Source: Oscillospiraceae bacterium
Lineage (GTDB): Bacteria; Bacillota; Clostridia; Oscillospirales; Oscillospiraceae
Assembly (NCBI GenBank): GCA_009780435.1
Contig: WRAB01000005.1
Span: forward strand, 53,692-117,691
DNA length: 64,000 nt
Reading direction: 5' to 3'
The notes below the pieces were generated by a model, which was not told where the DNA came from, made no database searches, and saw nothing but the letters and a program-made list of their open reading frames with translations. Positions within the stretch are counted from its first letter, which is position 1. Every line of letters starts with the position of its first letter. Below are positions 25,020 through 34,173 of this stretch, one piece after another. Position numbers and translations under genes: made by a program.

Positions 25020-25757
25020 TTAAAACACCTCCGTTGCGGAAAAAACGGGGCCGTCTTTGCAGACCCGCAGCATTTGTCCGTCGTTGGTCTCAATGGCGCA
25101 GCCGAGGCAGGCTCCCACGCCGCAGGCCATCCGCTCCTCTAAGGAGACTTGGCAGTGGATGTTGTATGTATCCGCCAGGGCCGCAACGGCCTGGAGCATA
25201 GGCGTGGGGCCGCAGGCCAGGATCGAATCATAGCCGCCCTGCTTCAGATGGTGCTCCAAAGGCCCTGTCACAAAGCCCTGTTCGCCGAAACTGCCGTCGT
25301 CGGTAGTGATTGTTACCCGCTTACATATCTCCCGGAAATGGGACTGGAGGATCACATGATCCGCCGAGCGGAAGCCCAAGATGGCCGTGGCGATTCCGAT
25401 CACCTCTCTGGCCGCATAGAGCAGGGGCGGCACACCAATCCCGCCGCCGACTAAGAGGACATTGCGCCCCGCCAGATCAAATCCCCGCCCCAGGGGGCCG
25501 AGGATATCCAACTCCCCGCTCTTTTTCTCGCCGAGCCATTGGGTGCCGGGGCCTCTCGCCTCGAACACGATTTTGAGATACCCCTCCCGGCAATCGCAGA
25601 TACTGATGGGGCGGCGCAGGAGCACCCCGTCCCCGCACTTCACATGGACAAACTGCCCGGGTCGTGCCGCAAGGCCAATGTCCCCCGCATCTAATGTGAT
25701 GGCGTGGATATGATCCGTCAGTTGTTGGGCGGTGATGATGTCGCACTGTCTCTGCAT
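25020..25757 (-). CDS. pyrK: Dihydroorotate dehydrogenase B, electron-transfer subunit
   Basis: 245-residue iron-sulfur flavoprotein. FAD binding is marked by RRPISI, the NAD site by LVGGGIGVPPLL, and the 2Fe-2S site by four Cys in CGVGACLGC and the downstream RVCKDGP. The ATG at 25757 has AAAGGTGG eight bases upstream; an in-frame GTG 12 bases earlier falls inside that site. It is the first gene of a four-gene operon: pyrK, pyrD, phosphatase/GNAT, ygiQ. Confidence 0.96.
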   Translation of the reverse strand: MQRQCDIITAQQLTDHIHAITLDAGDIGLAARPGQFVHVKCGDGVLLRRPISICDCREGYLKIVFEARGPGTQWLGEKKSGELDILGPLGRGFDLAGRNVLLVGGGIGVPPLLYAAREVIGIATAILGFRSADHVILQSHFREICKRVTITTDDGSFGEQGFVTGPLEHHLKQGGYDSILACGPTPMLQAVAALADTYNIHCQVSLEERMACGVGACLGCAIETNDGQMLRVCKDGPVFSATEVF

Positions 25758-25800
25758 GGAGTTGACCACCTTTCACTGTGTTCAGATGTACGGCTATCTG

Positions 25801-25856
25801 TAGTGGGCCAAGCGAACACTGTTCGCCCGTGTTATACATTGTAGAACGATGCCCTG
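25801..25856. repeat. Interspersed palindromic repeat (same family as 4.2 kb)
   Basis: Carries GCGAACACTGTTCGCCCGT and then GTTATACATTGTAGAACGA, the same order as at 4190-4263 but lacking the second palindrome. It lies between the pyrK promoter region and the end of the DUF4003 gene. Confidence 0.75.
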
Positions 25857-25894
25857 GGCGTCTCGCATTGCGGCGCTGGACCCCTATGGGGGCG

Positions 25895-26881
25895 TCAACC
25901 CGCCGCCGCTGCCGCCGCTGTGGAGGCGGAGATTGCCGCAATCATGGCGACCTGTTGTGCGATGATAATATTGGCGATGCTGGTGGAGATGGTCGCGGTC
26001 AACACCCCGTCCTCCATGCTCTGGGCGTACGCACCCGCCACAACCGCTGATGCGAACAACAGGAGTTCCTGTTTGGAGACGGAGAACTTGCCAAAGCCTT
26101 TTTTTGTCCGCAAGGTCTGTTGCGTCTGGTGGATATTCTGTACAATGGTGCCCAGCTCCACGGGGAGCAGGGCGAGGATGCCCAGGGTTGGGAGCGTATA
26201 GCACTTGTCCAGCCGGAGATTCTCGGCCCGGAATGCGTCTCTTAAGGCGAGGATGCAGCATAGGTTGTCCTCATCTGAGCCGCCCAATACAAGGACCTGG
26301 GACAGGGCCTGTACGCTGTTTCGGTTCCAGAACTCGCCTTTTAATCGGCTGTGGAGTTGTTCTACCCGCTCCACGCCCGCAGTCACATCTATATCCGAAA
26401 GTCCCAGCATTGCGGCGAAGATGTAATCGTCCTGTCCCGTGGAGAAAAAACGCTTCGCTTTCATCCCGTCGTAAAAGGCCCGTGTGCGCTCTACTGCGAT
26501 TGCATAGTTGGCGGGAGAGGTCTGAGAGGCGATCTCAAAGGCGGCGACCACGAGATAGTCGGAGGCCCGAAGCTTTGCACCCTTGAGTAAGTTGTAGACC
26601 TGTAGCGTCTCGTCAAACAGCCATTGGGGGTTGGGGGACAGGGACAGGAGCGTTGCGATGGATAGGGCCATATTGCCGCGAAATGTGGAGAACACACCGG
26701 TATTTTGCTTGATCAAATCCAGGCACTGCCGGATGGCGTCGCAGTTGATTTGCCTGCCCTTCTGGGCGTACAACAACGCCGCCAATCGCCTGGTTAGAAT
26801 GCTATGCCACCGGAATTCTTTTCGGATTGTCTGGACGTTTGATGCGAATAGGGTCAATTTGTCTGACGTTTGGGTGGTCAT
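25895..26881 (-). CDS. DUF4003 family protein
   Basis: 328-residue, largely alpha-helical cytoplasmic protein of an uncharacterised family. The ATG at 26881 (MTTQTSDKL) has AAAGGAG eight bases upstream. The last residues are almost pure alanine (STAAAAAAG) after a hydrophobic stretch, ISTSIANIIIAQQVAMI. That may be a C-terminal membrane tail or a low-complexity artefact of slippage. Monocistronic; function unknown. Confidence 0.8.
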   Translation of the reverse strand: MTTQTSDKLTLFASNVQTIRKEFRWHSILTRRLAALLYAQKGRQINCDAIRQCLDLIKQNTGVFSTFRGNMALSIATLLSLSPNPQWLFDETLQVYNLLKGAKLRASDYLVVAAFEIASQTSPANYAIAVERTRAFYDGMKAKRFFSTGQDDYIFAAMLGLSDIDVTAGVERVEQLHSRLKGEFWNRNSVQALSQVLVLGGSDEDNLCCILALRDAFRAENLRLDKCYTLPTLGILALLPVELGTIVQNIHQTQQTLRTKKGFGKFSVSKQELLLFASAVVAGAYAQSMEDGVLTATISTSIANIIIAQQVAMIAAISASTAAAAAAG

Positions 26882-26950
26882 AGGGGACACTCCTTTTGGT
26901 TTGATATGGGCGTTGCCCTCGGCACGCCGCAAATTTGCAGAAAATTATTC

Positions 26951-26985
26951 AAACACGGCGCGCCGGGGGCGTCGCGCCCTACACG
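26951..26985. repeat. Short GC-rich repeat before cls end
   Basis: ACACGGCGCGCCGGGGGCGT followed by CGCGCCCTACA. Related copies occur near 33.89 kb and 57.12 kb. Confidence 0.6.
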
Positions 26986-26986
26986 A

Positions 26987-28513
26987 TCACAAGAAAATCG
27001 CAAACAACCGCAAAAATCCCTGTAGAATCTTGCGCGGCAGGGACCGCTTCTTCCACACGTCCCCGTGGATCTCCTGACACTGGGCCAGGGTCTTCAGAAA
27101 ATCGGCCTTGATGTCCGCAATCACCGGGGCGCCGCAGATCCAGACGGCGTTTTCAAAGTGGAGGTAAAAACTGCGAAAATCCATATTGATGGAGCCCATG
27201 ATACAGTGGTCGTCATCAGAGAGAATGGTCTTGGCGTGCATAAATCCAGGGGTGTATTCATATATCCGCACCCCGGCCTGGAGCAGGGTCGCATAGCTGG
27301 ACTGGGTAGCCATATGGACCAGCCACTTATCCCAGACATGGGGCGTGATAATCCGCACGTCGGTGCCGCCCAGTGCCGCCGTGCAGAGGGCGTCTACCAT
27401 AGAGGTGTCGATGATCAGATAAGGGGTATAGATATAGACGTACTCCTTGGCGTTGTAGATCATACTGCGGTACATGATCTCGGCGGGGTTGTCCGGGTTG
27501 TTCATGGGGCCGTCGATAAAGGGCTGGAAGTATCCGGGGGCGGGCTCGCCCGACCACCCGGGCCGATATCGGTCGAAATCCTGCTCTGTGCGGGTCTGGG
27601 CCTCCCACATCTGAAGGAAGAAGACGGTCATGCTCCACACGGCGTCCCCTTCTAAACGGATGGCGGTATCTTTCCAGTGGCCCAGCTTCGCATAGTAGTT
27701 GGCATATTCGTCGCCGATGTTCGTACCGCCGGTGTATGCGATCTCTCCGTCGATGACGCAGATTTTCTGGTGATTTCTGTAGTTGACGTACAGCCTGCTG
27801 ACGGAGTTGTGGATGGGGTTGAAGCACACCACCTGGATACCCAAGCGTTTCATGTCCTCCTCCAGGCCGTCGGGGAGGGTTAAGAGGCTGCCGAAATCAT
27901 CGTACATGACCCGGATTTCCACGCCCTGGGCCGCTTTATGGGCCAAGACCGCGCGGATTTTATCCCAGAGTCTGCCGTGGCTGATAATAAAATACTCCAG
28001 AAAAATAAACCGCTTTGCCCGTTCAAAGTCTTGAAGCATGGCGGGGAACTGCTCGTCCCCTAAGGGGTAGTAGGTACAGGCGGTATTCTGGTACAGGGGA
28101 AAGCCCATCCGGCCCAGATATCCGCCCAGTCGCTTTCGGGCGGGGTGTTTATTTCCCAGCGCCTGGTAGATATCCGGGTCTTTTTGGAGAAAAGCTACGC
28201 TTCTGGCGATGGCCCTGCGGGTGCGCCTGTGCTTACTGCGCCTGCCCCAGAGGATATAGAGCAGATGGCCTGTGACCGGCAAGAGCAAGATCAGTACAAC
28301 CCAAGCCATGGTATATGAGGTGTTCTGGTACTTGCCCACCAGGAGAAAAATATCGATGACGGCGATGACTTGAATGGCGAAGTAGAGGAAAAACGCCCGC
28401 TCCTGCATCACCTGAACCAAGAACACGATCAACAGAATCTGGGCGATGATCATCAGGGCTACCAGCGTTACACGCAGAAGCCCGGCCAACTTACTGTTGA
28501 TTTTTCCGCTCAT
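26987..28513 (-). CDS. cls: Cardiolipin synthase
   Basis: 508-residue membrane enzyme joining two phosphatidylglycerols. Two to three N-terminal helices (residues 12-75) are followed by two PLD domains. HKD motif 1 is HQKICVIDGEIAYTGGTN and motif 2 is HAKTILSDDDHCIMGSIN, both with intact H, K and D. Length and layout match bacterial Cls. It lies 14 bases after the upstream membrane-protein gene, so the two are probably co-transcribed. Confidence 0.95.
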   Translation of the reverse strand: MSGKINSKLAGLLRVTLVALMIIAQILLIVFLVQVMQERAFFLYFAIQVIAVIDIFLLVGKYQNTSYTMAWVVLILLLPVTGHLLYILWGRRSKHRRTRRAIARSVAFLQKDPDIYQALGNKHPARKRLGGYLGRMGFPLYQNTACTYYPLGDEQFPAMLQDFERAKRFIFLEYFIISHGRLWDKIRAVLAHKAAQGVEIRVMYDDFGSLLTLPDGLEEDMKRLGIQVVCFNPIHNSVSRLYVNYRNHQKICVIDGEIAYTGGTNIGDEYANYYAKLGHWKDTAIRLEGDAVWSMTVFFLQMWEAQTRTEQDFDRYRPGWSGEPAPGYFQPFIDGPMNNPDNPAEIMYRSMIYNAKEYVYIYTPYLIIDTSMVDALCTAALGGTDVRIITPHVWDKWLVHMATQSSYATLLQAGVRIYEYTPGFMHAKTILSDDDHCIMGSINMDFRSFYLHFENAVWICGAPVIADIKADFLKTLAQCQEIHGDVWKKRSLPRKILQGFLRLFAIFL

Positions 28514-28527
28514 AAGAAGGGGCTCCT

Positions 28528-29337
28528 TTAGAGAGTTTCATCAGCATCAAGCAGGTTGTTTTCTGGTTTTTCTTCCTGTGGCGGTATAACGGGTAGCCGT
28601 GACAGATTCCTGCCCAACAGGAGTTGATAGACGAGAAGTATAAGCGCCAGTGCCAGAAAAATACCCCTCCGGAGTGGACTGTGGGCATCCCCCATGGTGA
28701 CGGCGGTGAAATACACGGCGACGGAATTAGAAAACAAAAGCCCCTTTGGATTCCCTAGCCCAAAGGCGAATCCGGCTACGTGATAAAAGCCTAAAATGAG
28801 TCCGGCCAGGGCGAAGAAATAATAGATATAAGCCAAGAGTGTGGGATTCGTGGCGTGGTCGATATAGGAGAACACCAGCCACATACAGAGCCAGAGAACC
28901 GGCACCACGCTGGTGATGGCCACACTGTGTCCGCGCCGCCCCCGCAAGGACATATCCAAGAGACAGAGGCCTGCAAGAGAGGCGCTAATCGCCCAAAACC
29001 AGTCGCGTAGCGCCTCGTTTATTGCCCAGATAAATAGAGCTGTGAGCGCGAGGAGCGTAAAGCCAGAAAGGCGGATCAGAAAGGTCAGGAAGGAACTGCC
29101 GTCAAAGGCCATCTGAAAGGTGGCCACGCTTTGATTTGACACAGTGCGGCTCAAAGCAAACAAGAGGAGAACGGTGGCTCCGCTCAAGAGTATCAGGGCC
29201 AGGGAGACGGGGGTCCAGGTCTCTGCGAGACCCGTATAGGGATCAAAGATCGTGGCGACCTCGTGCCTTCGCAAAAGCCATCCGGTAGCGCCGGAGAGAA
29301 GGGCCAAAAGGGCCATGATGAATCCAGTTTTACGCAT
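28528..29337 (-). CDS. Polytopic membrane protein, unknown
   Basis: 269 residues with about eight hydrophobic helices and a short soluble, Glu-rich C-terminus. The ATG at 29337 (MRKTGFIMALL) has AGGAG seven bases upstream; an earlier in-frame start has none. It probably forms a transcription unit with cls. No family was recognised with confidence. Confidence 0.75.
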   Translation of the reverse strand: MRKTGFIMALLALLSGATGWLLRRHEVATIFDPYTGLAETWTPVSLALILLSGATVLLLFALSRTVSNQSVATFQMAFDGSSFLTFLIRLSGFTLLALTALFIWAINEALRDWFWAISASLAGLCLLDMSLRGRRGHSVAITSVVPVLWLCMWLVFSYIDHATNPTLLAYIYYFFALAGLILGFYHVAGFAFGLGNPKGLLFSNSVAVYFTAVTMGDAHSPLRRGIFLALALILLVYQLLLGRNLSRLPVIPPQEEKPENNLLDADETL

Positions 29338-29380
29338 ATTAAGTCTCCTAAATCCATATAGTAGAGATATCATGTCCAAA

Positions 29381-29413
29381 TTGTAGGGGGACGTTGCGGA
29401 CATCGCCCCTTAC
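29381..29413. repeat. Short palindromic repeat in divergent intergenic region
   Basis: GTAGGGGGACGTTGCGGACA followed by TCGCCCCTTAC. It is a variant of the GTAGGGG...CCCCTAC palindromes, placed between divergently transcribed genes. Confidence 0.5.
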
Positions 29414-29481
29414 GATATCAATTGTCGCTATCTATTGTACATCAGCTTGCCCTGCCCGTCAATAAACGAGAGGAGAAGGCC

Positions 29482-30546
29482 ATGCGATTCATTGTACTCG
29501 CTTCCCTTGGGATTTTGCTCTTAGCGCTTTTGCTGCCCGTGCTTCTGACTTCTGCCCCGGTGGAGGAGACTGCAATAGAGGAAGTCTCTACAGAACCGTC
29601 CCCGCCCCCGGAGGAAGTGGCAGATCAGCCCCCCGCACTTTTTTACACCCTCGAGCAGGACACACCACTGGAATTCTTAGACGAGGCTATGATCCTGCAA
29701 GTACAAATTGGGGATCAAATTCAAGCCATGACCATGGCGGACTATTTACAGGGCGTAGTGGCGGCGGAGATGCCTGCGCGATTTCATCTGGAGGCGCTCA
29801 AAGCCCAGGCGGTGGCAGCCCGGACCTACACCCTCCACCGAATGCTGGTCGCGCCTACGGCCCGCCATCCCGAGGCCTATGTCTGTGGCGACTACGCCTG
29901 TTGCAAGGCGTATCACAGCCCGGAGCGGCTCCGGGAGCGGTGGGGGGATGCGTACGACACGCATCGTCAAACCATTGCCCAGGCGGTGGGGTTGACAGAC
30001 GGGGTAATTTTGCTCTACGACGGCCTACCAATCTTGGCGGCCTTTCACGCCGCTTCCAGCGGATTTACCGAGGCCAGCGGGGCCATCTGGAACCAGCTTC
30101 CCTACCTCCAAAGCGTTCGCACGTTTGAAAGTGCGGCGGAAGTACCGCGCTATTTAGTGGAAGTGGAACTGACCTTTGCAGAATTCCGACAGAAGGCCAT
30201 CCAGGGTATCCCCGATGTACAATTGGACGAGAGCGAGATTCCCGAATGGATCAGCGACTTAACCTATACGGACGCGGGGCGGCTGGCCAGCGTAAACATC
30301 GGCGGTGTGACCGTTACCGGGGCAGAGTTTCGTCGGCTGTTTGGCCTGCGCTCCACGAACATCACACTCTCCTTCGGTGAGCGCGAGATGACCATTGCCA
30401 CCAGAGGCCACGGCCACGGGGTCGGAATGAGCCAGTTCGGCGCCAACACGTTGGCGGGGCTGGGACTCACCCACGAGGCAATTTTAGACTGGTATTATAC
30501 GGATATCACCTTTGCGCGGATAGATGAGTTGCTTTTTGTGCAATAA
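29482..30546 (+). CDS. spoIID: Stage II sporulation protein D (SpoIID/LytB)
   Basis: 354 residues: an N-terminal membrane anchor (about 3-26), an acidic/proline linker, then the SpoIID domain. Hallmarks are LQGVVAAEMP, LKAQAVAARTYTLH, the Cys pair in VCGDYACCKAYH, and the C-terminal GHGHGVGMSQFGA. SpoIID is a lytic transglycosylase that cleaves denuded glycan strands during engulfment. The ATG at 29482 has GAGAGGAG five bases upstream. Its presence supports a sporulating lineage, though paralogues of this domain also occur in vegetative wall enzymes. Confidence 0.92.
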   Translation: MRFIVLASLGILLLALLLPVLLTSAPVEETAIEEVSTEPSPPPEEVADQPPALFYTLEQDTPLEFLDEAMILQVQIGDQIQAMTMADYLQGVVAAEMPARFHLEALKAQAVAARTYTLHRMLVAPTARHPEAYVCGDYACCKAYHSPERLRERWGDAYDTHRQTIAQAVGLTDGVILLYDGLPILAAFHAASSGFTEASGAIWNQLPYLQSVRTFESAAEVPRYLVEVELTFAEFRQKAIQGIPDVQLDESEIPEWISDLTYTDAGRLASVNIGGVTVTGAEFRRLFGLRSTNITLSFGEREMTIATRGHGHGVGMSQFGANTLAGLGLTHEAILDWYYTDITFARIDELLFVQ

Positions 30547-30581
30547 TTTGTAAATAAATAATTAAATTTAACAAATATTTC

Positions 30582-30610
30582 TTGCTATTTCTTCTATAAT
30601 CTCCTATACT
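30582..30610 (+). promoter_or_regulatory. Promoter of the SLH-subtilisin gene
   Basis: TTGCTA (30582-30587), a 17-base spacer and TATACT (30605-30610) in a markedly AT-rich stretch. Confidence 0.55.
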
Positions 30611-30684
30611 TTCTTTAAAATACTTTGTTGCGCAAAATACCCTTGCACAGGTAAAAACATAAAAAAGAAAGTGGGTGCGTTGCA

Positions 30685-32454
30685 GTGAAAAAGAAAATTG
30701 GCATTTTTCTGGTCTTGTTGAGTTTGGTCTTCCTCCTACCGGGTGCCTTTGCTGCTGATGAGCAGATCAGCGTATTCTCTGTAGAGACAACAGGCGACTG
30801 GGCGTACAACGGATATCTGATCAGTGTGCATCCGGATATAACACCTCGGCTCTCTCCCTTAAGTGTAGGCGTGGAGCGGATTGCGGACAACCTGTACCAC
30901 GCCGATTCCATCCAGGTCGCAGAGAAAAATTGGCGGGAAGATCAAATACTCTACATAGAGCCAAACTACAACATCGTCCCCTTGGGAATCCCCAACGACT
31001 TCAGTTTTTATCGCCAGTGGGATATGATCATGATCAACGCTCCCGCCCTCTGGCAGAGCGAGATTTCCGCAGACGGTGTGCGGGTTGCCGTCCTCGATAC
31101 GGGCCTGTTTTGGGGGCATGAGGACCTGGACTACACCCGTGTGACTGAGGGGTTCAACTACATCACCAATACGACGGATGTCCGGGACAACGCAGGCCAC
31201 GGCACAGCTGTGACCGGGATCATTGCCGCTACACGCAATAACGGCATAGGCATGGCGGGGCTTGTGTGTGAAGTGATCATTATCCCGCTCCAGGTCATGG
31301 ATGTCGATGCAGGCACCCTCAGCATGTCAATTCAGGCCGTATACGACGCGGTGAACATACACGCCGCCGACGTGATTAATATGAGTTTCGGCATCCAGGG
31401 TAATCAGGCGTCCCGGGCGCTGGAGGACGCCGTCAACTTTGCCGCTTCACAAGGAGCGATTCTCGTGGCGGCGGTCGGGAATGACGGCAATCAAACGATA
31501 CAATATCCGGCGGGATATGCCAACGTCATCGGTGTGGGAGCCGTTGACCAGGATGGCCGTGTGGCGCGTTTTTCTCAACGCAACGAAAGCGTCTTCGTCA
31601 CAGCCCCCGGCCAAGGCGTACTCACTCTGGGGCATCGGGCGGCGGATGAGTACCGCTATGTAAACGGGACAAGCTTTGCCGCACCTTTTGTCTCCGCTAT
31701 GGCGGCGGCGGCCAAGGGGGTGCGCCCCGACATTACCCAGGCGGAGTTTGCAGAGATTCTGACCCGCTCTGTAACCGATGCGGGGACACCGGGCTATGAC
31801 GTCTACTACGGCCACGGTATGATTGATTTGACCCGGTTCGTCGCGGCTTTTCCGGAAGTCAAACAGCCCTACGGGTTTTGGGATATTGACCACCACTGGG
31901 CAAGAGATAGCATCCTCCGGGCTGTGGATCTCGGCCTGTTTACCGGGGTATCTGCGACCATCTTCGCGCCGGATATGGAGATGAGCCGCGCCATGTTTGT
32001 GACGGTGCTGGGCAGATTATACCGCCAAATGGGCGGCGATATCCCCCAGAGAAACGATACGTTCATTGATACCCAACGGGATTTCTGGTATAGCCCCTAT
32101 GTGGCCTGGGCTGCACAAAATGGGATTGTAACCGGTGTCGGTGGCAATCGGTTTGCGCCGGATGATCCCGTGCGTCGACAAGAGGCCGCGGTGATCTTAT
32201 ACCGCTTTGCCGGATACGTCGGTCTGGATATAACCCAAAGCGGAGCCGACCTAGAGCGCTTTATAGACGCATACCAGGTCGCCGATTGGGCCTATCCGGC
32301 CATGATATGGGCGGTGGACAGAGGACTTATAACCGGGATATCCACCCAGGATGGCATGATGCTACGGCCGGAGTGGGCCTCCACTAGAGCCGAGGTGGCG
32401 GTTATCATGGGGCGGTTTATTGACCGGGTCGGGGTGACGCTGTTGGCGGCGTAG
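30685..32454 (+). CDS. Secreted subtilisin-like (S8) protease with three SLH domains
   Basis: 589 residues: a signal peptide (1-23, ending PGAFA), a short pro-region, and a peptidase S8 domain with Asp138 (AVLDTG), His172 (NAGHGTAVTG), Asn266 (oxyanion) and Ser330 (GTSFAAP). Three S-layer homology repeats follow from about residue 395 to the end (FWDIDHHWARDSI, FYSPYVAWAAQNGIVTG-like, ADWAYPAMIWAVDRGLITG). SLH repeats bind pyruvylated cell-wall polymer, so the enzyme is held on the surface. The start is GTG. The gene has its own promoter and terminator. Confidence 0.94.
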   Translation: MKKKIGIFLVLLSLVFLLPGAFAADEQISVFSVETTGDWAYNGYLISVHPDITPRLSPLSVGVERIADNLYHADSIQVAEKNWREDQILYIEPNYNIVPLGIPNDFSFYRQWDMIMINAPALWQSEISADGVRVAVLDTGLFWGHEDLDYTRVTEGFNYITNTTDVRDNAGHGTAVTGIIAATRNNGIGMAGLVCEVIIIPLQVMDVDAGTLSMSIQAVYDAVNIHAADVINMSFGIQGNQASRALEDAVNFAASQGAILVAAVGNDGNQTIQYPAGYANVIGVGAVDQDGRVARFSQRNESVFVTAPGQGVLTLGHRAADEYRYVNGTSFAAPFVSAMAAAAKGVRPDITQAEFAEILTRSVTDAGTPGYDVYYGHGMIDLTRFVAAFPEVKQPYGFWDIDHHWARDSILRAVDLGLFTGVSATIFAPDMEMSRAMFVTVLGRLYRQMGGDIPQRNDTFIDTQRDFWYSPYVAWAAQNGIVTGVGGNRFAPDDPVRRQEAAVILYRFAGYVGLDITQSGADLERFIDAYQVADWAYPAMIWAVDRGLITGISTQDGMMLRPEWASTRAEVAVIMGRFIDRVGVTLLAA

Positions 32455-32477
32455 TGTGCGGACTGATAGAAAACAGG

Positions 32478-32515
32478 AACGCCTAGTGGGGGCTTGCACC
32501 CCGCTAGGCGTTTTT
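32478..32515 (+). terminator. Intrinsic terminator after the SLH protease
   Basis: Stem AACGCCTAG(T)GGGG / CCCGCTAGGCGTT followed by TTTTT. Confidence 0.88.
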
Positions 32516-32550
32516 GGATTTGGATATGTGTGATAAGAGGACAACCCGCC

Positions 32551-33030
32551 CTATAGAACGTGCGAACCGATATATTTCGCCATGAGCAGACAGGGATTGT
32601 CTTTATCCCAGAATAGGGGAAACACTTCGAGGGGTCGAAATCCGACAGATAAGTAGAACAGCCTTGTTTTTTCGTAGTGCTCGCTTTCTCTTGATTCATC
32701 TAATGTTTTCACAGTCAAAAACTCAAATTTGTGTGCGTTACAATACGTCTCACAGCAATTGATAAGCAGTTTGCCAATCCCCTGTCCGTGGAACGTTTCC
32801 AGCACACCCATGACGCAGAGTTCAGCCGTGGAGGGGTTGTGTATCTTGATAGCGACAAAGCCAATGGGCGTATCATCGTCAAACGCTGCAAAAAAGGGCA
32901 GTGTTTGAACTTGTTTTACGTAGTCGACAATAGAGGATTCAACGCCGAACCAATCCGGCAATGCGCGGAGGATGGCGTTGCAGATCGTTGATTTTTCATT
33001 GGTGTTTTGGAGTTCTTTTATTTGAACCAT
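32551..33030 (-). CDS. GNAT family N-acetyltransferase
   Basis: 159-residue single-domain acetyltransferase. The acetyl-CoA loop reads GVLETFHGQGIGKLL and the C-terminal motif is TRLFYLSVGFRPLEVFP. It follows the PHP phosphatase gene by eight bases, so the two are likely one operon. The substrate is unknown. The ATG at 33030 is preferred; a TTG two codons earlier is possible. Confidence 0.88.
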   Translation of the reverse strand: MVQIKELQNTNEKSTICNAILRALPDWFGVESSIVDYVKQVQTLPFFAAFDDDTPIGFVAIKIHNPSTAELCVMGVLETFHGQGIGKLLINCCETYCNAHKFEFLTVKTLDESRESEHYEKTRLFYLSVGFRPLEVFPLFWDKDNPCLLMAKYIGSHVL

Positions 33031-33038
33031 AGTCAAAC

Positions 33039-33755
33039 TTACCGCCTATGTTCCAAAATCTGTTTCAGCGCTGCGGGATCTGTATTGATTACCAATTCAG
33101 CTGGGAATTGGATTTCTTCCAAGAGTTCCAGGGCCAGGTTCAGGTTGCCCACGGCGGTGGCGAAATGGGCGTCGGAGCCGATGGCGACGGGGACGCCATA
33201 GCGTTCGCAGAGGGCCAGATACGTCTTTGTATTCTCTCTGGCCCCGACCCGGAAGTGGCCGGGCTTGAGAGAGGAATTGTTGAGTTCGATCAAGATGCCA
33301 ACTCGCTTGGCCTCCCGTATCAGGGCCTCATAATCTACAGGCACGCGCCCGTCGTCGGGGTGGCCGATAATGGCGACGCCGGACTGCTCCATTGCGCCTA
33401 AGTATGCCCGGGTATTTTCCGCCTTGCTGCCGGGGGGGAATACAATATTATGGAAAGAGGCGATGCAAATATCCATTCGTTGCCGCATGTCCGCCGCCAT
33501 GCTGACAGAACCGGAATAGTCGATAATATCCAACTCCACCCCGTAGAGCATCTCCACCCCATAGACGACCCTGTCTAAAACATCATAGTTGACGAAGTGG
33601 AGAAGATGAGTGGAGTCGTCCATGCAGGGGGCGTGATCGGTGATGGCCAAAAGGGAGAGTCCACGATCTGCAGCTACACGGGCGTTTTCCAGGATGGTGG
33701 AATAGGCGTGGGCGCTGGCCAGGGTGTGGGTATGGATATCCAGTTGAATTTGCAT
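33039..33755 (-). CDS. PHP-domain phosphoesterase (YcdX-like)
   Basis: 238 residues with the PHP metal-binding motifs: HTHTLASAHAY at the N-terminus, ITDHAP, a central GVELDI, ASFHN, GHPDDGR and the final GSDAHFA. These correspond to the trinuclear metal site of YcdX-type phosphatases. AAGGAG precedes the ATG by six bases. The physiological substrate is unknown. Confidence 0.9.
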   Translation of the reverse strand: MQIQLDIHTHTLASAHAYSTILENARVAADRGLSLLAITDHAPCMDDSTHLLHFVNYDVLDRVVYGVEMLYGVELDIIDYSGSVSMAADMRQRMDICIASFHNIVFPPGSKAENTRAYLGAMEQSGVAIIGHPDDGRVPVDYEALIREAKRVGILIELNNSSLKPGHFRVGARENTKTYLALCERYGVPVAIGSDAHFATAVGNLNLALELLEEIQFPAELVINTDPAALKQILEHRR

Positions 33756-33884
33756 CGATGGCTCCTTGTAGGTGAAAGTGAATTACAAGGAAATTATACC
33801 ATAAAAAGCGAGGCAGGTAAATACAAGGGCTTTTTAGAGCGCAACAACCCCGACACACCGTGGATATGCCATCAATAAGGGCAG

Positions 33885-33920
33885 AAAACGGCGCGTCGAG
33901 GGCGCCGGGCCCTACGAATG
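33885..33920. repeat. Short GC-rich interspersed repeat
   Basis: AAAACGGCGCGTCGAGGGCG followed by CCGGGCCCTACGA. It is related to the copies at 26951 and 57119. Confidence 0.55.
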
Positions 33921-33961
33921 CTGATACAGGGTGTGAATTGTTGTCGGTGGCGTATTGCGAA

Positions 33962-34159
33962 TTATGCAATGCCCTCGACACGTGCAAGGAGTGAGGTACA
34001 TGTTTTGACCGTTGTCTCACGGACGCTTTTTAGCAACTGCTGGGGGTCTGCGCCGGAGGATTCCGCATCGCAGACGATCTGCTCGAGTTCGGCCAAAAGC
34101 TGGGACACACTGGAGAGGACATCTTTGATTGTATTTTCTACGGTCTGTTCTGTAGCCAT
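33962..34159 (-). CDS. Small acidic helical protein after a receiver gene
   Basis: 65-residue protein, probably all helical (TVENTIKDVLSSVSQLLAEL, then LLKSVRETTVKTC), with two Cys. The ATG at 34159 lies 14 bases after the stop of the response-regulator gene, with AAGGAT upstream, so it is probably the second gene of that operon. No family was recognised. Its position next to a stand-alone receiver makes a partner or phosphotransfer-like accessory role conceivable, but it has no histidine, so it is not an Hpt protein. Confidence 0.55.
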   Translation of the reverse strand: MATEQTVENTIKDVLSSVSQLLAELEQIVCDAESSGADPQQLLKSVRETTVKTCTSLLARVEGIA

Positions 34160-34173
34160 AAGCACTTATATCC

